Positions 56,279 through 64,000 of a stretch of DNA of 64,000 nt are shown one piece after another. This DNA comes from Cypionkella sp. Its GTDB lineage: Bacteria; Pseudomonadota; Alphaproteobacteria; Rhodobacterales; Rhodobacteraceae. The notes beneath the pieces were generated by a model. It ran no database searches, was not told the origin of the DNA, and saw only the letters and a list, made by a program, of their open reading frames with translations. Positions within the stretch are counted from its first letter, which is position 1, and each line of letters opens with the position of its first letter. The position numbers and the translations under genes are program-made. Location of the stretch: assembly GCF_030652235.1 (NCBI RefSeq), contig NZ_JAUSBA010000023.1, positions 1 to 64,000 of the forward strand, in the 5' to 3' direction.

Positions 56279-56995
56279 CGCGCCCGCATGAGCGGCCAGC
56301 TTGGCGGATTTCGCCCACTGATCCAGCAAATCCTCCCAACGCATCGGCACGAAGCTGACGGTATCGCCCGCCACCAGTTTGGCAAACTGCGCGACTTCCC
56401 GGCGGTGCAAAGCGATGCGCTTTGGGTCAACCGGTTTGCCCGAAGCCCAAGTCGCAGGTTCGGCATACAAATACACCAACACGCCGCCCACGGCCCGCTT
56501 CTCGGCCCGCGTCAGAATTGCATAGGCTGATTTGATCAGTTGCACGGCATCCAAGGTCTGAAACCCGGCCTCGCCCGCCACCATGTCATCGCGCAGTTTG
56601 GTGAAGCGCGGCAGCTTTTCGCCCCAGACCGGGCGGTCAAAAACCTCGGCAAAGCCATTCGCCTTCATCGGGCGAAATGGCTCATAGCGCCGCGCCTCAA
56701 TGCCAATCAGCGTGGTGTGGGTTTCAATCGACACATCCAGCCAAGGGTGCCGCCCGCCGGTCCATGGAAACCGCATCTCGGATTCCAATGTGACGCTTGC
56801 CACCTGCCCCGCCGGCACCCCCGGCAACGGCGGCAGATCCTGCGCCCGGTTCAGAAACCAGCCAAACGCGTTGGCGGTCAAAGCGCTGGAGGATTCTGGC
56901 CCATCCATCTTGCCGGTATTCACCTCATGCCCCGGTGAGCGCTTGAGGCACTCCAGGATGCCGTCTACGGGCAGATCGGGCAGGAATTCGGGCAT
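56249..56995 (-). CDS. Hypothetical protein with PD-(D/E)XK-like core (PGN_0703-like)
   Basis: The 248-aa cytoplasmic protein contains RHPWLDVSIETHTTLIGIEARRYEPFRP near residues 85-110. Its arrangement, Asp then hydrophobic strand then E-x-R/K, resembles the PGN_0703-type restriction-endonuclease-like family as I recall it, where the motif is usually ESKRYEPFR. Here the Lys position of E-x-K is Arg, so catalytic competence is doubtful. Later motifs GGVLVYLYAEPATW and RREVAQFAKLVAGD also fit that family. Of two adjacent ATGs, 56993-56995 has better spacing (6) to GGAG. It overlaps the convergent transporter gene by 30 bp. Confidence 0.55.
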   Translation of the reverse strand: MPEFLPDLPVDGILECLKRSPGHEVNTGKMDGPESSSALTANAFGWFLNRAQDLPPLPGVPAGQVASVTLESEMRFPWTGGRHPWLDVSIETHTTLIGIEARRYEPFRPMKANGFAEVFDRPVWGEKLPRFTKLRDDMVAGEAGFQTLDAVQLIKSAYAILTRAEKRAVGGVLVYLYAEPATWASGKPVDPKRIALHRREVAQFAKLVAGDTVSFVPMRWEDLLDQWAKSAKLAAHAGALHDRFGALG

Positions 56996-57011
56996 CATGG
57001 TCTCCGGTTCA

Positions 57012-57044
57012 GAAAGAAAAGGGCCGCCCCAATGGAGCGGCCCC
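57012..57044 (-). terminator. Rho-independent terminator after tig
   Basis: On the minus strand a GC-rich stem (GGGCCGC/GCGGCCC plus two further pairs around a mismatch) has an ATTG-containing loop and is followed by TTTTCTTTC. It lies about 25 bp past the trigger factor stop. Confidence 0.8.
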
Positions 57045-57067
57045 ATATTACTAGCAGAAGTCTGAGA

Positions 57068-58402
57068 TTACATCTCGTCCAAAGCTTCGATGAACTTTTG
57101 CAGTTCTTCTTTGCTGACTTCTTTCTCGGTCACTTTGGCCCCAGCCACGATGTGATCGACAACTTTGTCTTCGAAGATCGGCGCGCGCAGCTGTTGCTGC
57201 ATGTTCGGGTTCTTTTGCACGAACTCGAAATACTGCCGCTCTTGGCCCGGATATTGCCGCGCCTGCGCCAATACCGCTTGGGTCATTTCAGCATCCGACA
57301 CGGTGACTTCGGCTTTACGACCGATTTCAGCCAGCACCAGACCCAGACGCACGCGACGCTCGGCCAGTTTCTTGTGCTCGTCGGTGGTCTCAACCGAGCC
57401 GTGGTTGTGATCATGCACCTCGGGGTTTTCTTCGTGCCACAGCTGATGCGCAATCTGATTGGCTTCGGCCTCGACCAAAGCCGGCGGCAGATCGAACTTC
57501 ACCAGACCGTCGAGTTGATCCAGCAGCGAACGCTTCAGCACCGCGCGCGACGCACCTTTGTATTCGGCTTCCAAACGCTCAGAGATCTGACCCTTCAGGG
57601 CAGCCAGATCTTCAGCGCCGAATTTTTTCGCCAACTCATCGTCCAGCTCAGCCGCTTTGGCTTCGCGCACGACTTTCACGGTGCAAGCAAACAGCGCTTC
57701 TTTGCCCGCCAGGTGCGCGGCACCATATTCTGCGGGGAAGGTCACGGTGACGGTGACATCTTCGCCAGCCTTGGCGCCGACCAACTGTTCTTCAAAGCCC
57801 GGAATGAACGAGTTCGAGCCCAGAACCAGCGGGTAATCTTCGCCCGCGCCGCCCTCAAACGCCACGCCATCGACCGCACCTTTGAAGTCGATCACCACCT
57901 GATCGCCCGATTTGGCCTTTTTGGCCTTCGGTTTGTCTTCAAAGTTCTGCGCCGTGGCAGCCAAGTTCTTCAACGCTTCCTCAACCGAAGCTTCATCGGC
58001 TTTCACCGACAAACGGTCCAAAGCAATTTTGCTTGCATCAAACTCCGGGATCGGCGGCAGGGCCTCATAGGCCATCTCGACGACAACGTCCTGACCTTCT
58101 TTCCAAGTCTCGCCACCGACCATTTTCACGTCGGGCTGCAAGGCCGGGCGGTCGCCGGTTGCCTCAAAATGCGACTTCATCGCGCCATCAATGGCGTCCT
58201 GCATGGCATCGCCCATCAGGCGCTGACCGAACTGCTTTTTCAGGATCGCCAACGGCACTTTGCCCTTGCGGAACCCCTTGATTTCGACCTCGGGCTGCGC
58301 CTCGAGCAATTTTTCCTGAACTTTGGCTTCCAGCTCGGCGGCGGACACCGTGATGGTGTAGGCGCGCTTCAAGCCGTCTTTCAGGGTTTCGGTGACCTGC
58401 AT
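57068..58402 (-). CDS. tig: Trigger factor, ribosome-associated chaperone
   Basis: The 444-aa protein has an N-terminal ribosome-binding domain ([19 protein letters not shown], then [21 protein letters not shown] near residue 42). The FKBP-type PPIase domain follows near 150-235 ([38 protein letters not shown]), with a long helical C-terminal domain after it. It binds nascent chains at the exit tunnel. The start at ATG 58400-58402 fits the family. The frame runs on into the tRNA gene upstream, which is not translated. Confidence 0.96.
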   Translation of the reverse strand: MQVTETLKDGLKRAYTITVSAAELEAKVQEKLLEAQPEVEIKGFRKGKVPLAILKKQFGQRLMGDAMQDAIDGAMKSHFEATGDRPALQPDVKMVGGETWKEGQDVVVEMAYEALPPIPEFDASKIALDRLSVKADEASVEEALKNLAATAQNFEDKPKAKKAKSGDQVVIDFKGAVDGVAFEGGAGEDYPLVLGSNSFIPGFEEQLVGAKAGEDVTVTVTFPAEYGAAHLAGKEALFACTVKVVREAKAAELDDELAKKFGAEDLAALKGQISERLEAEYKGASRAVLKRSLLDQLDGLVKFDLPPALVEAEANQIAHQLWHEENPEVHDHNHGSVETTDEHKKLAERRVRLGLVLAEIGRKAEVTVSDAEMTQAVLAQARQYPGQERQYFEFVQKNPNMQQQLRAPIFEDKVVDHIVAGAKVTEKEVSKEELQKFIEALDEM

Positions 58403-58426
58403 GTGTCCGTCCTTCTCATCAAGCTT

Positions 58427-58511
58427 TGGTGCGGGTAGAGGGACTTGAACCCCCACGCCTTGCGGCGCCAGAACCTAAATCTGGTGCGTCTGCCAATTTC
58501 GCCATACCCGC
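58427..58511 (-). tRNA. tRNA-Leu (UAG anticodon)
   Basis: The minus strand reads GCGGGTATGGCGAAATTGGC at the 5' end, with acceptor stem GCGGGTA/TACCCGC, a D arm with GGCAGACGC and anticodon loop GATTTAGGTTC (anticodon TAG). A long class II variable arm and T loop GGGTTCAAGTCCC precede the encoded CCA. Length is 85 with CCA. It lies 24 bp upstream of tig. Confidence 0.95.
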
Positions 58512-58718
58512 GTATGTCAACAAAGCGCAGATTCCGGCCAGATGGCCGAAAGTGCGCCCTGAAATCCGCGTCCTTCTAACAAAGCCGCGCGAGGGAAGCG
58601 AGAGGAAAAGTGAAACTCTGATTTGCAGCGAAATTCCCTGAAAAGTCAGGGCGGCACCGCAATCTCGCCCCATTTAGCGGTAAGTTTGGGCCAACGCTGA
58701 TGCGCCGGAGGATTGCAA

Positions 58719-59192
58719 ATGACCATCCATGCCAAAGTGACCGCCGCCAAGTCCAACGCCGGGCTTGATGATGGTCTGGCGATCGGCACTTCGGTGCTGA
58801 GTTTGGACGGTATGTTGCCCGTCGAATATCTGCACCCCGGCGACAGCGTGATCACCCGCACCGGCGCACGTAAGCTTGTGGCGATTGAGATAAGCGTCGT
58901 GGAAAATGCCCGTGTGATCCGCATCTCTGCAGGCGTGCTGGGCAAGGATCGCCCCGCAGACGATATGATCGTCACCCCAAATCAGCCCATCCTGATCCGC
59001 GACTGGCGCGCGCAAGCCCTGACCGGGGCCAAGGTTGCGTTGATCCCAGCCGCCCGTCTGGTTGATGGCGAATACATCCGCGCCGAGGTGCTGCCAGAGT
59101 TGCGGCTTTACACCCTGCGCTTTGATGAAGATGTGGTGATCTATGCAGGCGATTTGGAACTGGTCTGCACAAGCGCAACCGTCACCGCCTGA
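58719..59192 (+). CDS. Degenerate Hint-domain protein
   Basis: The 157-aa protein shows the pattern of the Hint_2 family: GTSVLSLDGMLPVEYLHPGDSVITRTGARKLVAIE near residues 22-55, then TPNQPILIRDWRAQALTGAK and AARLVDGEYIRAE. The nucleophilic Cys that normally precedes the GT.I.T.DG strand is absent (LAIGT), the block-B QHR is NQP, and the late HE..AEG motif is lost (EDVVIYAGDL). Self-splicing or self-cleavage is therefore not expected. ATG 58719 follows GGAGG by seven bases. No signal peptide is seen. Function unknown. Confidence 0.7.
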   Translation: MTIHAKVTAAKSNAGLDDGLAIGTSVLSLDGMLPVEYLHPGDSVITRTGARKLVAIEISVVENARVIRISAGVLGKDRPADDMIVTPNQPILIRDWRAQALTGAKVALIPAARLVDGEYIRAEVLPELRLYTLRFDEDVVIYAGDLELVCTSATVTA

Positions 59193-59256
59193 TCGGAATT
59201 TGCGCGAATTCCGTTCCCGATTTTCGCGCTGAAATCGCCCTGCGACCCTGTTCGCA

Positions 59257-60930
59257 CTAAACCCCCAAAGCCCGCAACACCTTCGGCAATTCCTCGGGCA
59301 GGTCCTCGGCAATCAACCCCAGCCCAAAGCTGCGCGCACATTCAACATGCAGCCAAGCCGCCGTCTCTGCCGCCTGCATCGGTTGAAACCCGCGTGCGAG
59401 AAGCCCAGTGATAAACCCCGCCAGCACATCTCCCGACCCAGCCGTGGCGAGCCAAGGGGCTGCCCGATCATACACCGCCGCGTTGATTGAGCAGCGGCCA
59501 TCGGGTGCCGCGATCACCGTATCCGCCCCCTTATAGAGCACCACACATCCCGCCCGCGCCGCAGCCTCGCGGGTGGCATCCACCTTGGAATAGGCCGGAC
59601 CCTTGACTGCCGGAGCAGCCAGCTTCGCCGCAATATCCGGGAACAACCGCGCAAACTCGCCCGTATGCGGCGTCAGCACACACCCCTCATGCAGCAGTGC
59701 AAACAACCGCGCATCCCTTGAGATCAAAGTCAAAGCATCCGCATCCAGCACCAGCCGCAATCCCTGCGCCGCGCCTAGCTTGACCCGGAGCCTCGAGGTT
59801 TCCAACGCCACCTTCACCAACTCTGCCGCAGCTTCGTCCAACCCCATCCCCGGCCCCAGACAAAGCGCATTGATCCGCACATCCGCCAAAACCTCCGCCA
59901 ACCCCGCCGCATCGGCCACAGGCTTCAGCATCACAGCATCCAACCGCGCTGCATTCTCGGCCATCGCCCCCCGCGGCGAGGCCACCGTCACCAGCCCCGC
60001 CCCAATCCGCAAAGCCGCCCGCGCCGCCATCCGTGCAGCCCCGGCATGGCCGTGATCGCCCGAGACGATCAGGGCATGGCCGTGGGAGAATTTGTGTCCA
60101 ACACGTTTCATCAAAGACCTAGGCCAAGGAATATCAGCCTGCGTCAGTTTTGCCAACGACTTGACAGGGCCAAGACCAATATCAGCAACGTGTAGTTTGC
60201 CGCACATTTCGGGACCCTTTGCCAGCAACTGACCGACTTTCAAACAGTGAAACGTCACCGTCAAACTGGCTTGCGCCGCAAAGAAACGCGGATCGTGATC
60301 TTCTTCCTCTGCTGTACAATGCTCGGTTGGGTCGTTCAGCCTTAGAATCCTTCCGCTGTCGGCACAGACGCCAGAGGGCATGTCGATGGCCACCAGATGC
60401 GTCAGCGGCCCACCGTCCATCCAAAGATCATCGAGATTGACGAGCAGCATCACAAGGCCGCTATTTTCAGTCGATTCTATTGAGCGGCTCAGCCCGATCC
60501 CGAACAACGCATCAATCACAAAGCATGGAGATGTCTTGTCTGAACGCGCAAAATCGAAAATCCGCTGCTCTTGCTCCAGATTCATCGGCACACTTAGCAG
60601 TCCAACTTGCCCCACCTCCAACCACCGCTCATAATTCACCCGCGCATCCGGCGGCAGCTTCCCAGCATCGCCATAGAGATACACCTCCACCGCCCAGCCC
60701 CGCCCCGCCAACAACCGCGCCACCACAAACCCGTCGCCGCCATTGTTCCCCGGCCCGCACAGCACCACCGCGCGCTGCGAGGTCAACGCCATCTCCGGCC
60801 ATTCCGACAGCAACGCGGCCACCACCCCGGCCCCGGCCCTCTCCATCAGCTCCAGCCCGGTCACGGCCCCCGAGGCAATCGCCGCCGCCTCAATCGCTCG
60901 CATCTGCGCCGCCGTCAGCACTTCGCTCAT
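59257..60930 (-). CDS. nnr: Bifunctional NAD(P)HX epimerase / ADP-dependent NAD(P)HX dehydratase
   Basis: The 557-aa fusion protein repairs hydrated NADH and NADPH. The N-terminal YjeF_N epimerase domain (about residues 1-225) has MRAIEAAAIASGAVTGLELMERAG, the GPGNNGGDGFVVARLL motif near 58 and VIDALFGIGLSRS near 140. The C-terminal ribokinase-like dehydratase domain has GHALIVSGDHGHAGAARMAARAALRIGAGLV near 285, CLGPGMGLDEAA near 357, LTPHTGEFARLF and TAGSGDVLAGFITGLLARG near 505. It is divergent from glnB, a common arrangement in this group. Confidence 0.95.
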   Translation of the reverse strand: MSEVLTAAQMRAIEAAAIASGAVTGLELMERAGAGVVAALLSEWPEMALTSQRAVVLCGPGNNGGDGFVVARLLAGRGWAVEVYLYGDAGKLPPDARVNYERWLEVGQVGLLSVPMNLEQEQRIFDFARSDKTSPCFVIDALFGIGLSRSIESTENSGLVMLLVNLDDLWMDGGPLTHLVAIDMPSGVCADSGRILRLNDPTEHCTAEEEDHDPRFFAAQASLTVTFHCLKVGQLLAKGPEMCGKLHVADIGLGPVKSLAKLTQADIPWPRSLMKRVGHKFSHGHALIVSGDHGHAGAARMAARAALRIGAGLVTVASPRGAMAENAARLDAVMLKPVADAAGLAEVLADVRINALCLGPGMGLDEAAAELVKVALETSRLRVKLGAAQGLRLVLDADALTLISRDARLFALLHEGCVLTPHTGEFARLFPDIAAKLAAPAVKGPAYSKVDATREAAARAGCVVLYKGADTVIAAPDGRCSINAAVYDRAAPWLATAGSGDVLAGFITGLLARGFQPMQAAETAAWLHVECARSFGLGLIAEDLPEELPKVLRALGV

Positions 60931-61075
60931 TTTTCAGCCCTTATGTTCACAAACCGCCCACGTATCACGCATATTGCCCAAATTTTAATCACCGCCACAA
61001 TTTTCCGAACCCAACGGCGCCTTCGATATTCCTACAGAATTGAAGCCCCCGCAGGGAAGTGATCACTACCGATAG

Positions 61076-61453
<378 letters not shown>

Positions 61454-61533
61454 CCCCGGCGCGATCTGAACAACCAAAACCCGGCAGGCCAACCCTTGCC
61501 ACCCACTTTCAACCCGAAACCCCGAAAGGCAGC

Positions 61534-62946
61534 ATGATGAGCGCAGTTGCGAAAGCTCTGAAACTGATCAAGGACGAGGAAATCGAGTATCTCGATATCC
61601 GCTTCACCGATCCCAAAGGCAAACTTCAGCACGTCACCTTGGTCACCGACCTTGTCGACGAAGACTTCTTTGAGGAAGGCTTCATGTTCGACGGCTCGTC
61701 AATTGCGGGCTGGAAGTCGATTGATCAATCCGACATGAAACTGATGCCGGATGCGACCTCGATCTATATCGACCCGTTCTATGCCGAAAAGACCCTGTGC
61801 ATCCATTGCGACGTGGTCGAGCCCGACACCAACGAGGCCTATGATCGTTGCCCACGCCAGATCGCCAAGAAAGCCGAAGCTTTCATGAAGTCGTCGGGCA
61901 TCGGTGAGACCGCCTACTTCGGTCCCGAAGCTGAATTCTTCATCTTCGACGACGTGCGCTACTCGGTGACGCCACGCAAGGTTTCCTATGAAATCGACGC
62001 CGAGGCGGCCGCTTGGAACACCGACACCGTGACCGAAGGCGGCAACTATGGCCACCGTGCGGGCCATAAGGGCGGATATTTCCCGGTCAATCCAGTGGAC
62101 GAAGCGCAAGATCTGCGCGGCGAGATGCTGTCGACCATGAAGCGCATCGGCATCCGTGTCGACAAGCACCACCACGAAGTGGCGACCTGTCAGCACGAAC
62201 TTGGCATGATCTTCGGTGGTCTGGTCGAGCAAGCCGACAACATCCAGAAGTATAAGTATGTGATCCACAACGTGGCACATGCTTATGGCAAGACTGTCAC
62301 CTTCATGCCAAAGCCTATGAAGGGCGACAACGGCTCGGGGATGCACGTCAACATGTCGATCTGGAAGGACGGCAAGCCGTTGTTCGCGGGCGACAAATAC
62401 GCAGACCTCAGCCAAGAGGCCCTGTGGTTCATTGGCGGCATCATCAAACATGCCAAAGCCTTGAACGCGCTGACCAACCCGTCAACCAACAGCTACAAAC
62501 GCCTGATCCCCGGCTTTGAAGCCCCGGTTCTGCTGGCATACTCTGCCCGCAACCGCTCGGGTGCGGTCCGTATTCCGTGGACTGAATCGCCGAAAGCCAA
62601 ACGTGTCGAAGCCCGTTTCCCCGATCCGGCAGCCAACCCCTATCTGGCCTTCGCGGGCCTGTTGATGGCTGGCCTTGATGGCATCCGCAACAAGATCGAC
62701 CCGGGCCCCGCTTCGGACAAAGATCTTTATGATCTGCCGCCCGAAGAACTCGCCGTGATCCCGACCGTTTGCGGTAGCTTGCGTGAGGCTCTGGAAGAAC
62801 TTGACAAGGATATGGATTTCCTTCTCGCCGGTGATGTGTTCACCCGTCCGATGCTGGAAGCCTATATGGGTCTGAAGTGGGAAGAGGTTTACGCCTACGA
62901 ACATACGCCGCACCCGATCGAGTATCAGATGTATTACTCCTGCTAA
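61534..62946 (+). CDS. glnA: Glutamine synthetase, type I
   Basis: This 470-aa dodecameric enzyme makes glutamine from glutamate, ammonia and ATP. It has [17 protein letters not shown] near residue 18, [12 protein letters not shown] near 52, [13 protein letters not shown] near 128, the ATP/metal region [16 protein letters not shown] near 263 and [10 protein letters not shown] near 343. The adenylylation loop DLYDLPPEE has Tyr near 399. Of the tandem ATGs (61534, 61537) the second has better Shine-Dalgarno spacing. It is co-transcribed with glnB and ends at a strong hairpin. Confidence 0.97.
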   Translation: MMSAVAKALKLIKDEEIEYLDIRFTDPKGKLQHVTLVTDLVDEDFFEEGFMFDGSSIAGWKSIDQSDMKLMPDATSIYIDPFYAEKTLCIHCDVVEPDTNEAYDRCPRQIAKKAEAFMKSSGIGETAYFGPEAEFFIFDDVRYSVTPRKVSYEIDAEAAAWNTDTVTEGGNYGHRAGHKGGYFPVNPVDEAQDLRGEMLSTMKRIGIRVDKHHHEVATCQHELGMIFGGLVEQADNIQKYKYVIHNVAHAYGKTVTFMPKPMKGDNGSGMHVNMSIWKDGKPLFAGDKYADLSQEALWFIGGIIKHAKALNALTNPSTNSYKRLIPGFEAPVLLAYSARNRSGAVRIPWTESPKAKRVEARFPDPAANPYLAFAGLLMAGLDGIRNKIDPGPASDKDLYDLPPEELAVIPTVCGSLREALEELDKDMDFLLAGDVFTRPMLEAYMGLKWEEVYAYEHTPHPIEYQMYYSC

Positions 62947-62967
62947 GCCCAAAGGGCGACAGCACGC

Positions 62968-62993
62968 AAAGGCCGCCCCCTCGGGCGGCCTTT
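62968..62993 (+). terminator. Rho-independent terminator after glnA
   Basis: An 11-bp stem AAAGGCCGCCC/GGGCGGCCTTT with loop CCTC lies 22 bp past the glnA stop. The T-tract is short and partly inside the stem. Confidence 0.75.
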
Positions 62994-63160
62994 CGCATTT
63001 CAGGGGTAATCGTGGACAATCCTGCCCGGAAATCCCGAATAGCAATTAAGGCGGAAACAGCACTCAACTTCTGGTTAATAACATGTAAACGCCACAATAC
63101 CTTCTAGATGCAGGCATAATCTGCGGGCAACACTATGCAACCACCGATGGAGGTCTCGCG

Positions 63161-63994
63161 ATGAAGGTTCATTCCGACATACAGTTCAGTACGATTGCCG
63201 AGTTGTTGTTTTTACAATCGCCCAACCTGAACTTTGCCCGCTTGGTGGCAGATCTGGATGCTGTGCTGGTGCGGTTCCACGATAAGGATCGCCAGCTGGC
63301 GTGGGATTGCGAAGATCTGGCAAGTTTCGATATGCCGGGCACAAGGATTGTGCTGGCGATGGCGGAAAACCCGCGCCCCGGGGTGGCTGCGTCTTTGACG
63401 CTGGCCGTGGGGCCCTCGCATCTGCCGCCCCGGTTGAACGCAGCCCCCAAGCGGCGGCATCCAGCGGTGCGCCACGAGGCTTTGTGTTCTCGGCTGGTGG
63501 AACGCGTGCAGGCGCGGCTGAAGCCGGATGCGGTGTTCTGGCATGAATGTGATCATCCGGTGACCGCCGAGGTGATCGATTCTCTGGCCTATGCGCAGCC
63601 GAAATCCAGCCAGCGCGCCGACCCCGATCATCCGATCTTCGGCCTGCTGGACGACGGCAATATCGACGCGGTGTATCAGCGCGGCTTCCAGCCCAGCAAT
63701 GACCGCCCGGATATCCCCTTGCCGCGCGATCCCGAACTGTCGCGGTTGCGGATGGCACTTTACCCCACCGAAGAGGAGGCGCCGCCGCCCTATCTGATCT
63801 CACCGCAAATGCGGCTTGCCGCCCATACGATGAACGCCACCCTGATCATGGTGGCACTGCCAGTGGGGGCGGCGATGCTGACCTATTCGGTGCTGCGCGG
63901 CGAGAATATGCGGCTGACCTCGGCGGCACTGGTGGCAACAGGGATCGCCTCACAGCTGTTGCAGGGCCCGGTGATCTCGGCCTTGATGGGCTGA
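63161..63994 (+). CDS. Hypothetical protein with C-terminal membrane helices
   Basis: The 277-aa protein has an N-terminal globular part (residues 1-205: FSTIAELLFLQSPNLNFARLVADLDAVLVRF, DLASFDMPGTRIVLAMAENP, HPAVRHEALCSRLVERVQARLKPDAVFWHECDHPVT). An acidic, Pro-rich segment (PTEEEAPPPYL) follows. Two hydrophobic helices near 228-247 and 254-275 suggest a C-terminal membrane anchor. No family function is recognised. Similar proteins are probably confined to Rhodobacteraceae (recollection). The ATG at 63161 has a purine-rich GGAGGTCTCGCG upstream. It is complete and ends six bases before the window edge. Confidence 0.75.
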   Translation: MKVHSDIQFSTIAELLFLQSPNLNFARLVADLDAVLVRFHDKDRQLAWDCEDLASFDMPGTRIVLAMAENPRPGVAASLTLAVGPSHLPPRLNAAPKRRHPAVRHEALCSRLVERVQARLKPDAVFWHECDHPVTAEVIDSLAYAQPKSSQRADPDHPIFGLLDDGNIDAVYQRGFQPSNDRPDIPLPRDPELSRLRMALYPTEEEAPPPYLISPQMRLAAHTMNATLIMVALPVGAAMLTYSVLRGENMRLTSAALVATGIASQLLQGPVISALMG

Positions 63995-64000
63995 CGCCTA

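Noticed and set aside
58403-58456. Upstream extension of trigger factor
   Set aside because: The in-frame GTG start would lie within the tRNA-Leu gene. The family start is the ATG at 58400-58402.

Overview
The window reads as chromosome of an alphaproteobacterium of the Rhodobacteraceae/Paracoccaceae type. The evidence is high-GC coding sequence, a complete RcGTA-type gene transfer agent cluster, a B12-dependent class II ribonucleotide reductase, a pyruvate dehydrogenase E1-beta carrying its own lipoyl domain, a Mur-like Fur protein and several small proteins typical of this family. Genus cannot be fixed from the sequence alone.

Layout. 1-2.74 kb is accessory DNA: the 5' part of an AIPR-family (abortive infection) gene that runs off the left edge and has a stop codon at its sixth codon, a small unknown ORF, a bidirectional hairpin terminator and a triplicated GGGA...TGCCCC motif resembling the end of an IS21-type element. 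2.74-26.0 kb is core metabolism: nrdJ, a Fur-family regulator between two EamA transporters, enolase, an amine oxidase, a fatty-acid desaturase, RarD, anmK, tyrS, two cyclophilins, pgk, an SDR, class I aldolase, an FtsB-like protein, pdhA-pdhB-pdhC and cysE. 26.1-40.4 kb (minus strand) is the gene transfer agent cluster g1 to g15, with all genes open and a DUF7742-like gene directly downstream. 40.8-42.3 kb holds a two-gene unit, a PAAR/HExxH metallopeptidase predicted effector and a secreted partner. 42.8-53.1 kb is a type II fatty-acid synthesis cluster (fabD, fabG, acpP // fabF, mltG) split by a divergent tetR-adaptor-RND efflux module. 53.2-64.0 kb carries a PACE-like efflux protein, the rpsF-rpsR-rplI operon, another EamA protein, a PD-(D/E)XK-like hypothetical, tig, tRNA-Leu(UAG), a degenerate Hint-domain protein, the bifunctional NAD(P)HX repair enzyme, glnB-glnA and an unknown membrane-anchored protein.

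How it works together. The GTA genes are ordered as in a siphovirus-like particle: terminase, portal, protease, capsid, connectors, tail, tape measure, hub, peptidase and fibre. They form one translationally coupled minus-strand unit with a single AT-rich leader upstream of g1. Eno, pgk, aldolase and PDH supply central carbon flux, and glnB/glnA handle nitrogen. The most unusual parts are the nonsense-interrupted AIPR gene, the PAAR-peptidase pair next to the GTA leader, a dispersed repeat present three times (two copies forming a 27-bp perfect inverted repeat), the RND module inside the fab cluster with a 16-bp palindromic operator, and a Hint protein that has lost its catalytic residues.

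Limits: everything here was read by eye from sequence. Family assignments come from remembered motifs and lengths, with no database search.
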